Below are positions 16,879 to 27,500 of a stretch of 47,357 bases of DNA, piece after piece. Below the pieces are notes generated by a model. That model had not been told where the DNA came from, made no database searches, and saw only the letters and a program-made list of their open reading frames with translations. Both the position numbers and the translations under genes were made by a program. The stretch's first letter is position 1; every line of letters begins with the position of its first letter. Source of the stretch: Taibaiella sp. (lineage in GTDB: Bacteria; Bacteroidota; Bacteroidia; Chitinophagales; Chitinophagaceae); NCBI GenBank assembly GCA_019739295.1, contig JAHHDV010000031.1, positions 1 through 47,357 of the forward strand. Direction: 5' to 3'.

Positions 16879-17966
16879 ATGGTAGAGAAACTAGAGGCCA
16901 TCAGGGCCAGATTTGATCAGCTGGGGATTGCATTGACCAATCCGGAGATCGTGGGAGATAATAAGAAGTTTGCAGAGACTTCCAAAGAGTACAGGAAGCT
17001 GGAGCCCATCGTTCAGGCTTATCAGGAGTACAGATCCTGTATGGAATCCATAGCATTCAATAAGGAGGTAATGGCTACGGAGTCTGATGCCGAGCTCAGG
17101 CAATTGGCTAAGGAAGACCTTGTCCTGCAGGAAGAGAAAAAGGAAAAGCTGGAATATGACATCAATCAGATGCTGATCCCCAAGGATCCTCAGGATGAGA
17201 AGAATGCGATCTTAGAAATCCGCGCCGGTACAGGTGGGGATGAAGCGAGTATTTTTTGCAGGGGACCTGTTCAGGATGTATCAGAGATTTGTGGAGAAGC
17301 AGGGCTGGAAGATGAGCTTGCTGTCGGAAACAGAAGGTACGGTAGGCGGGTATAAAGAGATACAATTGGAGATTATCGGAACGGATGTATACGGCACAAT
17401 GAAAATTTGAAAGCGGGGTGCATCGGGTGCAACGTGTTTCCTGCCACAGAAGCCAGCGGAAGGGTACACACATCTGCTGCCACTGTAGCGGTAAATGCCT
17501 GAAGCCGAAGAAGTCGATTTTGAGCTGAAAGAATCAGATGTCAAGATGGAAACTTCCAGGAGTGGCGGGGCCGGAGGTCAGAATGTAAATAAAGTGGAAA
17601 CAAAAGTCCAGCTGACCCATATTCCTACCGGTACAGTGGTCATCTGCCAGACGGAAAGGACACAGCTGGCCAACAGGGAGAAAAGCGATGCAGATGCTTC
17701 GTACCAAAACTATATGAAGAAGAAGTCAGAAAGCATGAGGAAGCGATAGCCTCCCAAAGAAAAAGCCTGGTCAGTACAGGAGACAGGTCCGCCAAAATCA
17801 GAAACATATAATTACCCTCAGGGAAGAATTACTGATCATAGGATCAATATGACTATTTACTCATTGGATGAATTTATGAATGGTGGACATATCGGAAATG
17901 CTTGAATCACTGAAGTTCGCGGAAAATGCAGAGAAGGTAAAAGCCGGAGAAACAATAATATTTTAA
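16879..17966 (+). CDS. prfA: peptide chain release factor 1, frame-broken
   Basis: RF1 recognises UAA and UAG in the ribosomal A site and triggers peptide release. The first ATG that fits the family is at 16879 ([16 protein letters not shown]). Domain 1 runs to about 17200. The catalytic GGQ is present in [16 protein letters not shown], preceded by [12 protein letters not shown]. The usual C-terminal features [14 protein letters not shown] and the EKVKAGE tail appear in shifted frames, ending at 17966. The corrected length is about 360 residues, as expected. There are about six frame breaks, the first near 17260. An essential gene cannot really be this broken, which is the strongest argument that the breaks are sequence errors. 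A PxT-type codon-recognition motif should fall in the broken middle part and I did not resolve it. Confidence 0.9.
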
Positions 17967-18055
17967 TGAATTCAATAATATTTTTCACCATTTTTTACGT
18001 TAAATAATATTCTACCTGAACCCATAATCAATATTCCAAACATCAAGTCTCCATA

Positions 18056-19009
18056 ATGACAGAAAATTCACTACAATTTGATTTGATCAAAATCTTTAAT
18101 ACCATTCTAAAATCGTGGAAATTCATTTTCGGATTTGTACTGGTTTTCCTTGCTGGCCGGGTTATTGTTCTTCCTGTTCGGCACTCCGAAGTATGAAACC
18201 AAAAACAACCTTTATACTCAGGGATCCATTGGAGACTGAAAGAAATCAGATGTTGTCCCAGGACTTCTTTCAGAACAAAAGATATTTTGCCGATGAAGAT
18301 AATGTAGATGAGGTAATGGCCATCTCTAAGACGGATGCCATTTACGATGCCATCAATCAGCAGTTTGACCTGGTCAATAAGAAAGGAAGATCTGCTTGTT
18401 GCCTATCTCAGGAAAAAACCTGGAGGTTAAAAGAAAACGACACCAGGGAGATCGAGATATCCTATGCAGACCCTGATAAGGAGCTGAGCGCAGCAATCAC
18501 CAATTATACACGGGACTTCCTGCAGGAGAAATACGAAAATTATTTCAAGTCATTGCACCAGAACATCATTACACATCTTCAATCCCAGATTACAGATTTA
18601 GATCATCACATCATTACGGTGGATCGTTCGATCGATAGTGTCCGGATCCAGTTCGGCCTGGCAGATCAGCTGTTACCTTACAGGGGGGAGGCAATAGTAA
18701 ATGAAAAGAGCTGCGGGAAGTGTCGAGAAAGCGAAGGGTATGGAGATCCTGGTCGGTTTATACCAAGATGAAAGACAGGATGAACGAAGAGCGTGCGGAT
18801 ATGACCACTTTAATTCATGAATACAGCATTGGTCCTTAAGGAAGGCACGAAGCTGGGCTCTTTTAATGTCATCCAGGAAGCGCACCCTGATACCCATAGG
18901 AAAACTGCCCAATGCTTTAATCTTATTCGGGGGAATAGCTTTGGCATCACTGTTGCTCGCCTGTATGGTAGCATTGATTAGGGGCAGAAAAGCATTTATA
19001 AAGTACTAA
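18056..19009 (+). CDS. Wzz-domain polysaccharide chain-length regulator-like protein, frame-broken
   Basis: Proteins of this kind sit in the inner membrane and set the length of polymerised surface polysaccharide. Here an N-terminal segment MTENSLQFDLIKIFN leads into a membrane helix (FIFGFVLVFLAGLLFFLFG after correction). Then comes a periplasmic domain with LRDPLETERNQMLSQDFFQN and a coiled-coil region around HQNIITHLQSQITDLDHHI. The second membrane helix (NALILFGGIALASLLLACMV) and a short basic tail close it. Length about 310 residues. Frame breaks occur near 18155, 18195, 18395, 18700 and after 18740. The neighbouring O-antigen-ligase-like gene on the same strand supports a surface-polysaccharide role. 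Confidence 0.7.
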
Positions 19010-19056
19010 AACTGTCCAGCAGCTGAAGCATAAAGTGCCTGCAACCATTATGACAT

Positions 19057-20521
19057 ATGAGCCTCGGTTCCCTCTGGAAAACAGTTCTGAAAGTCCTTTT
19101 AGGGCTGGCGCTATTATCTTTTGGATTATGCGGTATCACAGGTGAGTATTATTGGCTGCTCACCCCCTTTATTGTGCTTATCGGGTTACTGCCCTTCTAT
19201 AATTTCAGGTGGTTCTTCTGGTTGTTTATTCTTTCTGTGCCTCTTTCTGTGCACAAGGAACTTTCTGCTTCACTGACACTTACTCTCCCGGATGAGCCCT
19301 TGATGGCGGGGCTGTTGTTCCTCCTGGTATTCCTGTTGATCTATAATAGAAAAAGCCATACCGGCCTGGTTTTGGGATAATGCCATTACGCTCATCATCA
19401 TTTTGCAATTGTTCTGGACTATTGTTTCCGTAATATTTGCCCAGGAGCTTTTGTTTTCAGTTAAGTTTCTTCTGGCCAAACTATGGTACCTCTCCGCATT
19501 CTTTTTTATACCTGCATTAGTCATCCGGGATAAAAAAGATATCAAAAAACTGCTCCTGATATTCTGCATCCCCATTATCCTTCATTCTTTTTTTGCATTT
19601 TCCTGGCATGCGTATACCCGTTTTGGATATTATGAATCCAATGTAGTAGTAAGACCCTTTTACCAGAATCACATAGACTATGGCTCTATATTGTCTATGA
19701 CTTTTCCTGCGGTGATGATTGCTTATTCCGTATTTAAGAAAAAGTACAGGTGGGCCTTTTTGGCCTTACTACTGTTCTTAACAGCAGCTATTTATTTTGC
19801 ATCCTCCAGGGCCGCTATCCTGGCTGTTGTATTTGCCGTGGGGGTAATGTTTGCTATTAAGAAAAAATGGGTGAACTGGATATTGCCGACATTTTATGTC
19901 TTTATCATTGTCATCATCTCCTTACTGGCCTATAATGACAAGTTTCTTGAATTCCGACCCAATAAATCCCACAATGCTACGCAGGATACTTTCCTGGAAA
20001 CAGTGACGGGGGCATTTACAGGAAAAGATATGTCTTCAATGGAACGCTTCTACAGGTGGATCGCATCTGTCCGTATGGTGGAAGAACATCCCATCGTAGG
20101 CGTAGGGCCGAACAACTGGTATTACCATTATAAACCGCATGCGGTCAGGTCGTTCAGCACCTGGGTAAGCAGAAATCCGGAACGGTCCACTACCCACAAC
20201 TATTTCCTGCTGATGGTCACCGAGCAGGGGATCCCGGCGATGCTGCTTTATGCCATTTTGATGGTGGTATTATTTGCCAGGGCCCAGCAGACCTATCACC
20301 GGTTCACAGACCATCGATACAAGCAGTATACTTTGCTTGTTGCTATGATTATTGCCGCATCTTTTGTCAATAACTTTTTTTCCGAGTTGCTGGAAACACA
20401 TAAAGTAGGGGGAATGTTTTTTCTGGCAGTATTCTTACTGGTCTTCCTCGAAGCAAAATCAAAAAATAAGATTCCTAATGCTCCTTTTCAACCAAATTCC
20501 CAGCTTCCAGAACGACATTGA
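19057..20521 (+). CDS. O-antigen ligase/polymerase family membrane protein, one frame break
   Basis: The protein has about twelve hydrophobic segments and matches the Wzy/WaaL (PF04932-type) layout. The large periplasmic loop carries the family's conserved region: MSSMERFYRWIASVRMVEEH, then PIVGVGPNNWYYHYKP and STTHNYFLLMVTEQGIPAML (the typical H-N-x-F/Y-L pattern). It would polymerise or ligate surface-polysaccharide units. The first 107 residues are in one frame; the rest continues after a break near 19375, again an extra base. It follows the Wzz-like gene by 47 bp and probably shares its transcript. Its last 47 bp overlap the convergent lipB gene. Confidence 0.82.
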
Positions 20522-21209
20522 AGACCCGGGAAAATTCTTCCAGAAACACTTTTTCAACCTTTCCTTCGTCTACATCAGCTCCTAATTCACGGCTCATAGA
20601 CGTTACACCCTTGTCTGCGATACCGCAGGGTACGATGTGACCGAAATAAGACAGGTCCGTATTCATATTCAGCGCCAATCCATGAATGGTAACCCAACGG
20701 CTGCATTTGACACCCATAGCACATATCTTCCTGGCCTTCGAAGGATCCTCGGGGTCCAGCCATACACCTGTAGAGCCGGGCAGCCTGTCTCCTTGTATGC
20801 CAAAATACCCAATGGTCCGGATGATCACTTCTTCCAGTTCCCGCATATAGCGGCCTAGGTCGGTGTAGAACTGTTCCAGGTCCAGCACGGGATAAGCGAC
20901 GAGCTGTCCAGGCCCATGATAGGTAATATCGCCACCCCTGTTGGTGGGGTAGAAGGTGGCATTGATCTGTTTTAATTTTTCTTCGGGAAGCAACAGGTGC
21001 GCCAGGTCGCCGCTCTTTCCGAGGGTATAGACATGAGGATGCCGGACAATGAGTAAATGATGGTTGATATCCATTCGGGCAGCGGGACCATCCGGATTTT
21101 TGAATCTTCCAACTTTGATGTCCAGCGCTTCTTTCATCAGATTTTCCTGCAGGTTCCAGGCTTCACCATACTCGATCTCTCCCAGATGGCTGAATTTTAC
21201 TTTATTCAT
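20475..21209 (-). CDS. lipB: octanoyl-[acyl-carrier-protein]--protein N-octanoyltransferase
   Basis: LipB moves octanoyl from ACP to lipoyl domains, the first step in endogenous lipoate synthesis. The 244-aa protein has the family core: HPHVYTLGKSGDLAHLL, then PTNRGGDITYHGPGQLVAYP (the RGGxxTYHGPGQ signature), the catalytic Lys in KICAMGVK, WVTIHGLALNMN, and the nucleophile Cys in HIVPCGI. Intact frame, ATG start at 21209. An N-terminal insertion near ALDIKVGRFKNPDGPAARM makes it somewhat longer than the E. coli protein, which looks normal for this phylum. A terminator separates it from the lipoprotein gene upstream, so it has its own promoter. Confidence 0.96.
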   Translation of the reverse strand: MNKVKFSHLGEIEYGEAWNLQENLMKEALDIKVGRFKNPDGPAARMDINHHLLIVRHPHVYTLGKSGDLAHLLLPEEKLKQINATFYPTNRGGDITYHGPGQLVAYPVLDLEQFYTDLGRYMRELEEVIIRTIGYFGIQGDRLPGSTGVWLDPEDPSKARKICAMGVKCSRWVTIHGLALNMNTDLSYFGHIVPCGIADKGVTSMSRELGADVDEGKVEKVFLEEFSRVFNVVLEAGNLVEKEH

Positions 21210-21213
21210 AATG

Positions 21214-21250
21214 CAAAAAAAAATCCTTTCACAAAGAAAGGATTTTTTTT
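21214..21250 (-). terminator. bidirectional-looking rho-independent terminator
   Basis: AAATCCTTTC and GAAAGGATTT form a stem around ACAAA with long A and T tracts on both sides. On the minus strand it ends the lipoprotein gene and precedes lipB by only a few bases. Confidence 0.88.
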
Positions 21251-21272
21251 CTTGATAAATTCAATTTCAATA

Positions 21273-21809
21273 TTAGTCACAATCGGTCTCAGGAGTGACA
21301 TATGCCTCTACAGTATCTGTACCCAATACTCTTCTGCCTTCGAATTCACAAATATACCTCAATTCATCCCTTTTATTTACAGATACGATGGTGACCTGCA
21401 TCTGGTTATTGTCCACTCTTACATAAGGGTCGATTTTGACATCGGCATCTTCATAGGACTGGAAGGACATCTCCGGGGTACCGCAAGTACCATGGAACCT
21501 TCTAGCATACAGGTTGCCCATACCCGTTCTCATGATCACTCTGTCCGGATTACAGTAAGTGAAGAACTCAACCGTATCTACAGTCTGCGGAAATCCTTCA
21601 CATTTGCTCGTTCCTACCCATAATCCGCGAAAACGTTCGTTGGACATAATCTCGCATTCTGCACCTTCATAACCTACAGGACATTGACAGTGATCATCAA
21701 TACAGGGGGCTCCCTGCTGACAAACCAGGTCTACACAAGAATCATGAATACAGGAGCTTAGGGACAAGGTTATAACCGCAGAAAAAATAGTCAGTATTAA
21801 ATTTTTCAT
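21273..21809 (-). CDS. EGF-like domain lipoprotein
   Basis: The 178-aa protein begins MKNLILTIFSAVITLSLSSC, a signal peptide with a lipobox (LSSC), so Cys20 would be lipidated. It is followed at once by a cysteine-rich EGF-like module (residues about 24-52: CVDLVCQQGAPC, then CQCPVGYEGAECE), and then by a beta-rich domain of about 120 residues with GLWVGTSKCEGFPQTVDTV. Cysteine-rich EGF-like folds on surface lipoproteins are frequent in this phylum. The C-terminal domain probably is a lipocalin-like or small beta-barrel fold, but this is inference. Intact frame; it has its own terminator. Confidence 0.72.
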   Translation of the reverse strand: MKNLILTIFSAVITLSLSSCIHDSCVDLVCQQGAPCIDDHCQCPVGYEGAECEIMSNERFRGLWVGTSKCEGFPQTVDTVEFFTYCNPDRVIMRTGMGNLYARRFHGTCGTPEMSFQSYEDADVKIDPYVRVDNNQMQVTIVSVNKRDELRYICEFEGRRVLGTDTVEAYVTPETDCD

Positions 21810-21932
21810 TTCTTATGGATTGAAAGAGAACTTCAAAAAAGTTACAAGTAATTGTTAAAGGTAATAACAAAATATTTATGTTCAAAATAAATTGCGCAAA
21901 AAATTAGACAGCGGAAAAGCCCCAGGAGTTTG

Positions 21933-21940
21933 TACTTTTG
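21933..21940 (+). promoter_or_regulatory. candidate -7 element of the purH promoter
   Basis: TACTTTTG matches TAnnTTTG and ends 22 bp before the purH ATG, giving a short leader. A TTTG lies directly before it but no box is seen at the normal 17-19 bp distance. Moderate evidence. Confidence 0.45.
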
Positions 21941-21962
21941 CTGGAAAAATCATTATTGCCTC

Positions 21963-23462
21963 ATGAAGAAAATCAGAAGTGCATTAATCTCAGTATTTTA
22001 CAAGGACGGATTGGATGCATTGGCCAGGGAGCTGTACCAGCAGGGAGTAACCATTTACTCTACCGGAGGTACGGAAGCGTTTATCAGGGATCTGGGGATC
22101 GAATGTGTTGCTGTAGAATCGGTTACAGGTTTCCCATCTATTCTTGGTGGCAGGGTGAAAACTTTGCACCCGAAGATGTTCGGGGGTATTCTGGGCAGGC
22201 CCGGGCTCGAATCCGATGCCCTGGAGATGAAAGAATACGGTATCCCGGAGATCGATCTGGTCATCGTAGATTTATATCCCTTCGAAGAGACCGTAAAGGC
22301 AACCTCGGACGAAAAGCAGATCATTGAAAAAATCGATATCGGCGGTCCCAGTATGATCAGGGCTGCTGCCAAAAATCATCATGATGTCGTAGTGCTTGCA
22401 TCCAAGGATGATTACCCTTCTTTCCTGGAGTTGGTCAGGGAGCAGGAAGGCGGCACTACTTTGGAACAGCGCAGGGCTTATGCTGCCCGGGCATTTGAAA
22501 TAGTGATGAATTATGACATCGCGATCAATAATTATTTCAATGGCACGCTGATTACCCCTTTATACCCGAAGCAATCCCTCAGGTACGGGGAGAACCCGCA
22601 TCAGAAAGCCAGCTTCTTCGGTAACCTGGATGATTTGTTCACCCAGCTCAATGGTAAAGAATTATCATTCAATAATTTAGTCGATATAGATGCCGCAGTA
22701 CAGGTACTGGCAGATTTCAAAGATGAAAAATGCCTGTTCGGCATCATTAAGCATACCAATGTCTGCGGGCTGGCCCTCAGGAGCGGATTGGCCGAATCAT
22801 GGAAAGCGGCATTGGCAGGAGACCCGGAAAGCGCATTTGGAGGAGTCCTGTTCTGTAATGAAAAAGTGGACGCCGCTACGGCAGCGCTGATCAATGACCT
22901 GTTCTTCGAGGTATTGGTAGCCCCGGCTTATGAAGAAGATGCATTGGAGACGCTTCAATCCAAAAAGAACAGGATCCTGCTTCAGCTAAAATCTTTGCCT
23001 GCCGGTAAATACGGGTTTAAAAAAATACTGAACGGGACCCTGGTCCAGGCAGAGGACGATATCCTGGAGCAGGAGTGGAACCTGGTGAGCGGACAGTTGC
23101 ACGAGGGGGTAGCTACAGATTTAAAATTTGCCAATATTGCAGTAAAACATTTGAAATCCAATGCCATTGCTTTGGTAAAGGACCGGCAATTATTAGGTAA
23201 AGGGTGTGGACAGACCAGCAGGATCGATGCATTGAGACAAGCCATCGATAAAGCCGGACAGTTCGGACAGAACCTGAAAGGTGCCGTAATGGCTTCTGAT
23301 GCGTTTTTCCCGTTCGATGATTGTGTGCAGATCGCGCACCAGGCAGGTGTCACTGCTGTGATCCAGCCAGGGGGCTCCATCAGGGATAAGGATTCCATTG
23401 CCTACTGCCAGGAGCATCATATCGCCATGGTCATGACCGCGACCCGCCATTTCAAACACTGA
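21963..23462 (+). CDS. purH: bifunctional AICAR formyltransferase/IMP cyclohydrolase
   Basis: PurH carries out the last two steps of de novo purine synthesis: formylation of AICAR with 10-formyl-THF and ring closure to IMP. I chose the ATG at 21963 (MKKIRSALISVFYKDGLDAL), since the frame's earlier start at 21930 adds a piece not in the family. The N-terminal cyclohydrolase domain shows STGGTEAFI and GGRVKTLHPKMFGGILGRP. The transformylase domain has RYGENPHQKASFFG, GIIKHTNVCGLA with the conserved Lys-His, and QAGVTAVIQPGGSIRDKD at the end. Intact, about 499 residues. Followed by a strong terminator, so monocistronic. Confidence 0.97.
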   Translation: MKKIRSALISVFYKDGLDALARELYQQGVTIYSTGGTEAFIRDLGIECVAVESVTGFPSILGGRVKTLHPKMFGGILGRPGLESDALEMKEYGIPEIDLVIVDLYPFEETVKATSDEKQIIEKIDIGGPSMIRAAAKNHHDVVVLASKDDYPSFLELVREQEGGTTLEQRRAYAARAFEIVMNYDIAINNYFNGTLITPLYPKQSLRYGENPHQKASFFGNLDDLFTQLNGKELSFNNLVDIDAAVQVLADFKDEKCLFGIIKHTNVCGLALRSGLAESWKAALAGDPESAFGGVLFCNEKVDAATAALINDLFFEVLVAPAYEEDALETLQSKKNRILLQLKSLPAGKYGFKKILNGTLVQAEDDILEQEWNLVSGQLHEGVATDLKFANIAVKHLKSNAIALVKDRQLLGKGCGQTSRIDALRQAIDKAGQFGQNLKGAVMASDAFFPFDDCVQIAHQAGVTAVIQPGGSIRDKDSIAYCQEHHIAMVMTATRHFKH

Positions 23463-23481
23463 TCCCTTAACGGCATCCTAT

Positions 23482-23515
23482 AAAAGGCTCAAAACAATCC
23501 GGTTTTGAGCCTTTT
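23482..23515 (+). terminator. purH terminator
   Basis: AAAAGGCTCAAAAC pairs perfectly with GTTTTGAGCCTTTT around a 6-base loop, 19 bp after the purH stop. It ends in CTTTTCTGTT. Confidence 0.93.
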
Positions 23516-24544
23516 CTGTTCAAGGTCCTCTTGATATATAACTTTCGAACTGTATTGTGAAAAGCTTGCAAGCATAGGCAGCATTATCAGAACGAGTTTG
23601 TGCTATTGATTCAAAAAAAACAGTTATTTAGGCCCTTGCTTTTTAATGATGTTTTCTGACTTCAAAAGATTCCTCTAGTATAGGATATGTTCTGGTATAG
23701 TATTTCCTTATAGGCATCAGGAGTGTTTTTAGCAGAAACAATTATTTCAAGAAATGCCGGTTTCTGAGGATAACAGTATTCATTATCGGATTAATACATA
23801 AGTGATGACCTGGGTCAATGGTGCTATCCTCCTTTCATCGTATTCTTTGATCAAATTATGGGTGTGTCCGATTACTTATGCATGCATTTTTTCTGACATG
23901 CGGATTCGCAGGAACTATTGCAGATTTCTGGGTAGTCAATGTAAAATGTTCCGGACGTGCAACGTTTATACCTTTTCTGATTTTAAAAATATTTTGTATT
24001 ATTGTAACATATACTTAGCTGATTTGGGTTGCAAGAATATAAGACCTCATCTTTATAATGTCGGATAATGAGTCTTCCCATATATAAGTGAGCTTGTTGC
24101 TATTACTGCTTGTAATTCTCTTCATAAATAAAGTAAGCAGAACTGTGAGTAAGCTATTCATTACTTAGAAAAGTGCTTCGGAGGTGAAACTTTATTTACA
24201 AGCACACTAAATTAATTTACTAAGAATGTTCCTTGTGACATAGTTTATAAACCGAGAGATACAAAATATCAGATTTTAGCAGGTGAAAATGAAATGAGTC
24301 TGTAATTAGCCCTATGGGTAACAGGTAATTTCCGTTTGCGCGTAAGCATGGGTAATGATTGACTCAGATACAAACGAATTTAAATTTGGGTTATCATGAT
24401 CGGCCGGTAAAAAAGGTTCTTAAAAATTTAATGTCACTGGTTTTTTTCATCTGTATTTTGAATCATAAGTTTATATATTACTATTCTCAAAGTTACCAAC
24501 CCGAAAAGTAGAATTAAGGTTTCAACTTCTTAAATCATTATCAT
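23516..24544. other. gene-poor spacer between purH and the Tc island
   Basis: I see no convincing gene in about 1 kb. A short plus-strand ORF (23802-24068) has low-complexity, cysteine-rich content and I reject it. Near 24450 the sequence TGTATTTTGAATC comes close to, but misses by one T, the Bacteroidota -7 consensus and may belong to the TcA promoter. The whole stretch is AT-rich compared with both flanks. Confidence 0.5.
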
Positions 24545-27500
24545 ATGGCATTCCAAAAAATAACAGGTACGATTACATTGGACAATCAGGTATCCGGCTC
24601 CCATAATCTATTAGGACTACGTATTGACCTGCTGCTACCTTCTTCCCGGAACCCTGAAGAGGGCACCTGGATAGGGTCCTCGCGAATCGATGAAACCGGT
24701 TTTTTTGAGGTGATGTATGTAGCTGATCAGATGCTGACGACTACCATCACATACCAGATATATAACGGGGTCTACCTTATTGAAAAAGGAACGAGGCCTT
24801 TGTCCGGAGCGCTCCAGATATCTGTTAAACAGGAAGTATATGATCATAGCATACCCGATGATACCCGAAAGAAGGTGCATATTGACTATGCTGTCATACA
24901 GGGCAGCATACTTTTAGCAAGCGGAGTGCCTGCAGTACCTGTTGAAGAAAGTGAAGTTATAGTAACCATAAAGAAGCTAAAATTCAGGGATGCCATTGTC
25001 CTCACAGGCACTTCCATTGATCGCTTCGGCAGATATGAGATCAAACTGCCTTACAGCGCGCTCTATCCTAAAGCACAATTTGAATATAACAGTGTCCCCC
25101 AGGTTATCATTGAAATAGAAGCAGATGAGACAGTCATCGCGTCTTCGCAACCCGTAACATTATCTGAAAATTATATTACTGCCGATATTGTGATACCTGA
25201 TCCTGATGATTACATACATTTTATTTCCGAATATGAAACGATCTTAAGCCATATACATGATATTACGGGTCTTTCAGACAGTGAAATGGCAACGATAACC
25301 ACTGAAGGAGAACAACCGGAAATCAATACCGTTGTCACCACTTCAGGAATAGATTTCGAAAGTGTGAACAATATCATCATGTCTTCGGAAATAGCCGCCG
25401 ATACGGGAGCGGAAATGCATCACCTGTATGCCATCATAAGAGCAGGAAATAATAACTTAGGCGCTATTAGCAGTATAGAACCGTCTGTAATACAGGAAAT
25501 CATTGAAAATGGCATGGAGGGGCATATCATTCCTTCTTCTGGTAATATCCAGACAACTATTGAGCTGCTCAATAACTATAAAATAAAAACAGAACTTAAA
25601 GATACCAATGATGACGATACATCATTGGAGATCATTCTTGAAAGTATCTTAGGTAACGGTACCCTGGCTAATGAGTTCATGGCCATACACGAAAGGATGC
25701 AATTGCTGAGTGTAGAGGAGTTGTGGACAGAGGTGGAGACTGAAATGGGTAGTATCCATAGCCAAAAACTACAGCAGGGATTCCAGATGATCGCAGTGGT
25801 AGGATTACAGGCGGAAATGATCCAAAGCCTGTTCAGCTTGCAAACTCCCTTCCCGGACTACATCGCGCAATCTGATACAGCGACCATCCAGTCTCTGGTT
25901 CAGCAGATATGTGTCACACATCAAAAACTTTGTGTACCAAGGAGTATTCGTGGCCACGTTCCCGTCCAGGATTATAACAACACTGCTGTTCATGAAGCTT
26001 ATGCAAAAAAAATAACTGCAATCGGTAAAGAGATCTTCGCCAGTGGAGTGATTATCGAAGCTCTGGCAAACGACCAGCAATTCAGCGCGCAATTTACCGA
26101 TCCGCTAAATGTATCCCAATTCCTGTCGCAAAACCGGGAATTTGATTTCCGGGTAACGAACATCTGGGAGACCAGCCTGAAACATTACCGATCAGTTGAG
26201 AACGGATATGATGCCCCTGCAGAACCTTACCCGGCTTACATCGGGAAAAGTAGACCTGGTAGTATCACTCATGAAAAATGGTATCAGAACATCCCATCAG
26301 GTGGCCGAGCTTTCGGAAACCCAATTCAAAGACATCCTGGGCCAGGTAGTCTATGAACCTTCAGTGGTCAGTTCTATCTATAAGAAAGCGATACAGGTCG
26401 ACTTCCAGGTCAAGAATACATATATACAACTCTTTCCTGGTAATTACACGGAAAAAGTAACCATCAATTATAGCCAGAATATCTGGAACAAGCAGCAGCA
26501 GCCTCAGCAGGGTTTCCCTGATCTGGAAGCGCTGTTCGGGAGTATGGATTTCTGTACCTGCTCTGATTGTACTTCCATGTACAGCCCTTCAGCCTATTTT
26601 ACCGATCTCTTTAATTTCATAAAAACAAGGCTGGGAAGCAGTCTGGCCTATAATGAATTGACAAGGCGCAGACCGGATCTCCCGCATATAGACATCAGTT
26701 GCAAAAATTGCCAATACAGCACTGCCCTATATCGATCTTGTAAATGAACTCCTGGAGCTGATCATCTTAAGGGACATCAAGGCAAATGACCCGGGAGAGT
26801 CAGAACTGTTTATTCCTCTATCCTTTCAGACAAGGGCAAACGGCACAGGAACTTGAGGCTTATCCGGAACATGTATATAAAGATGTGGATGGGTCCCTAC
26901 AAAGATTATTTTCATTATGTCAAGGTATATGACAACAGGTTAAGCAAAGCCATTTACCCGAATACACTCCCTTTCCATCTTGCGCTGGAAGAAAGCCGTG
27001 TGTTCCTGAAGCATATGGACCGCAGCCGTTATGAGCTCATGGACCTGTATACACCTAAAGGATATACATCCGATACGGATACTTCCAGGATCAATGAATA
27101 CAACCAGGCAGCGGAGTGGCTCGGCATATCCAGAATCACTGCAGACATCATTACCAAAAACGCCCACCCTGAATTAACGGAAGAGCTATGGGCGTACTAT
27201 GGCTTTGATGCGGAGGGTACCTGGTATGATGACTTGTGCGGGGACCTGGATACTTTATTAAAAAGAAGCAATATCGAATACAAGGAGCTGTTGTCGCTTT
27301 TGGTCACTGACTTCTTAAACCCATTGTCCGGCAGCCCGGAAGAAAGACGGTTCGCCATAGTATCCAAACCCGGAAAGCCGGTCGATTCCTGTAAGCTGGA
27401 AGACCTGATGCTGGAATGCCGTCCCATTGATGATGAGGACATCGCGGGACGCCAAGATCGCTTTTTTCGATAAGCTGCATCGCTTCATCAGATTATACAA

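Noticed and set aside
10774..20521. Programmed +1 frameshifting as the cause of the breaks
   Set aside because: Breaks occur many times within single genes, at unrelated contexts and on both strands, mostly at homopolymers. This fits sequencing insertions better.
23802..24068. 88-codon ORF between purH and TcA
   Set aside because: Cysteine- and tyrosine-rich, low-complexity translation in AT-rich spacer, with no promoter or motif.
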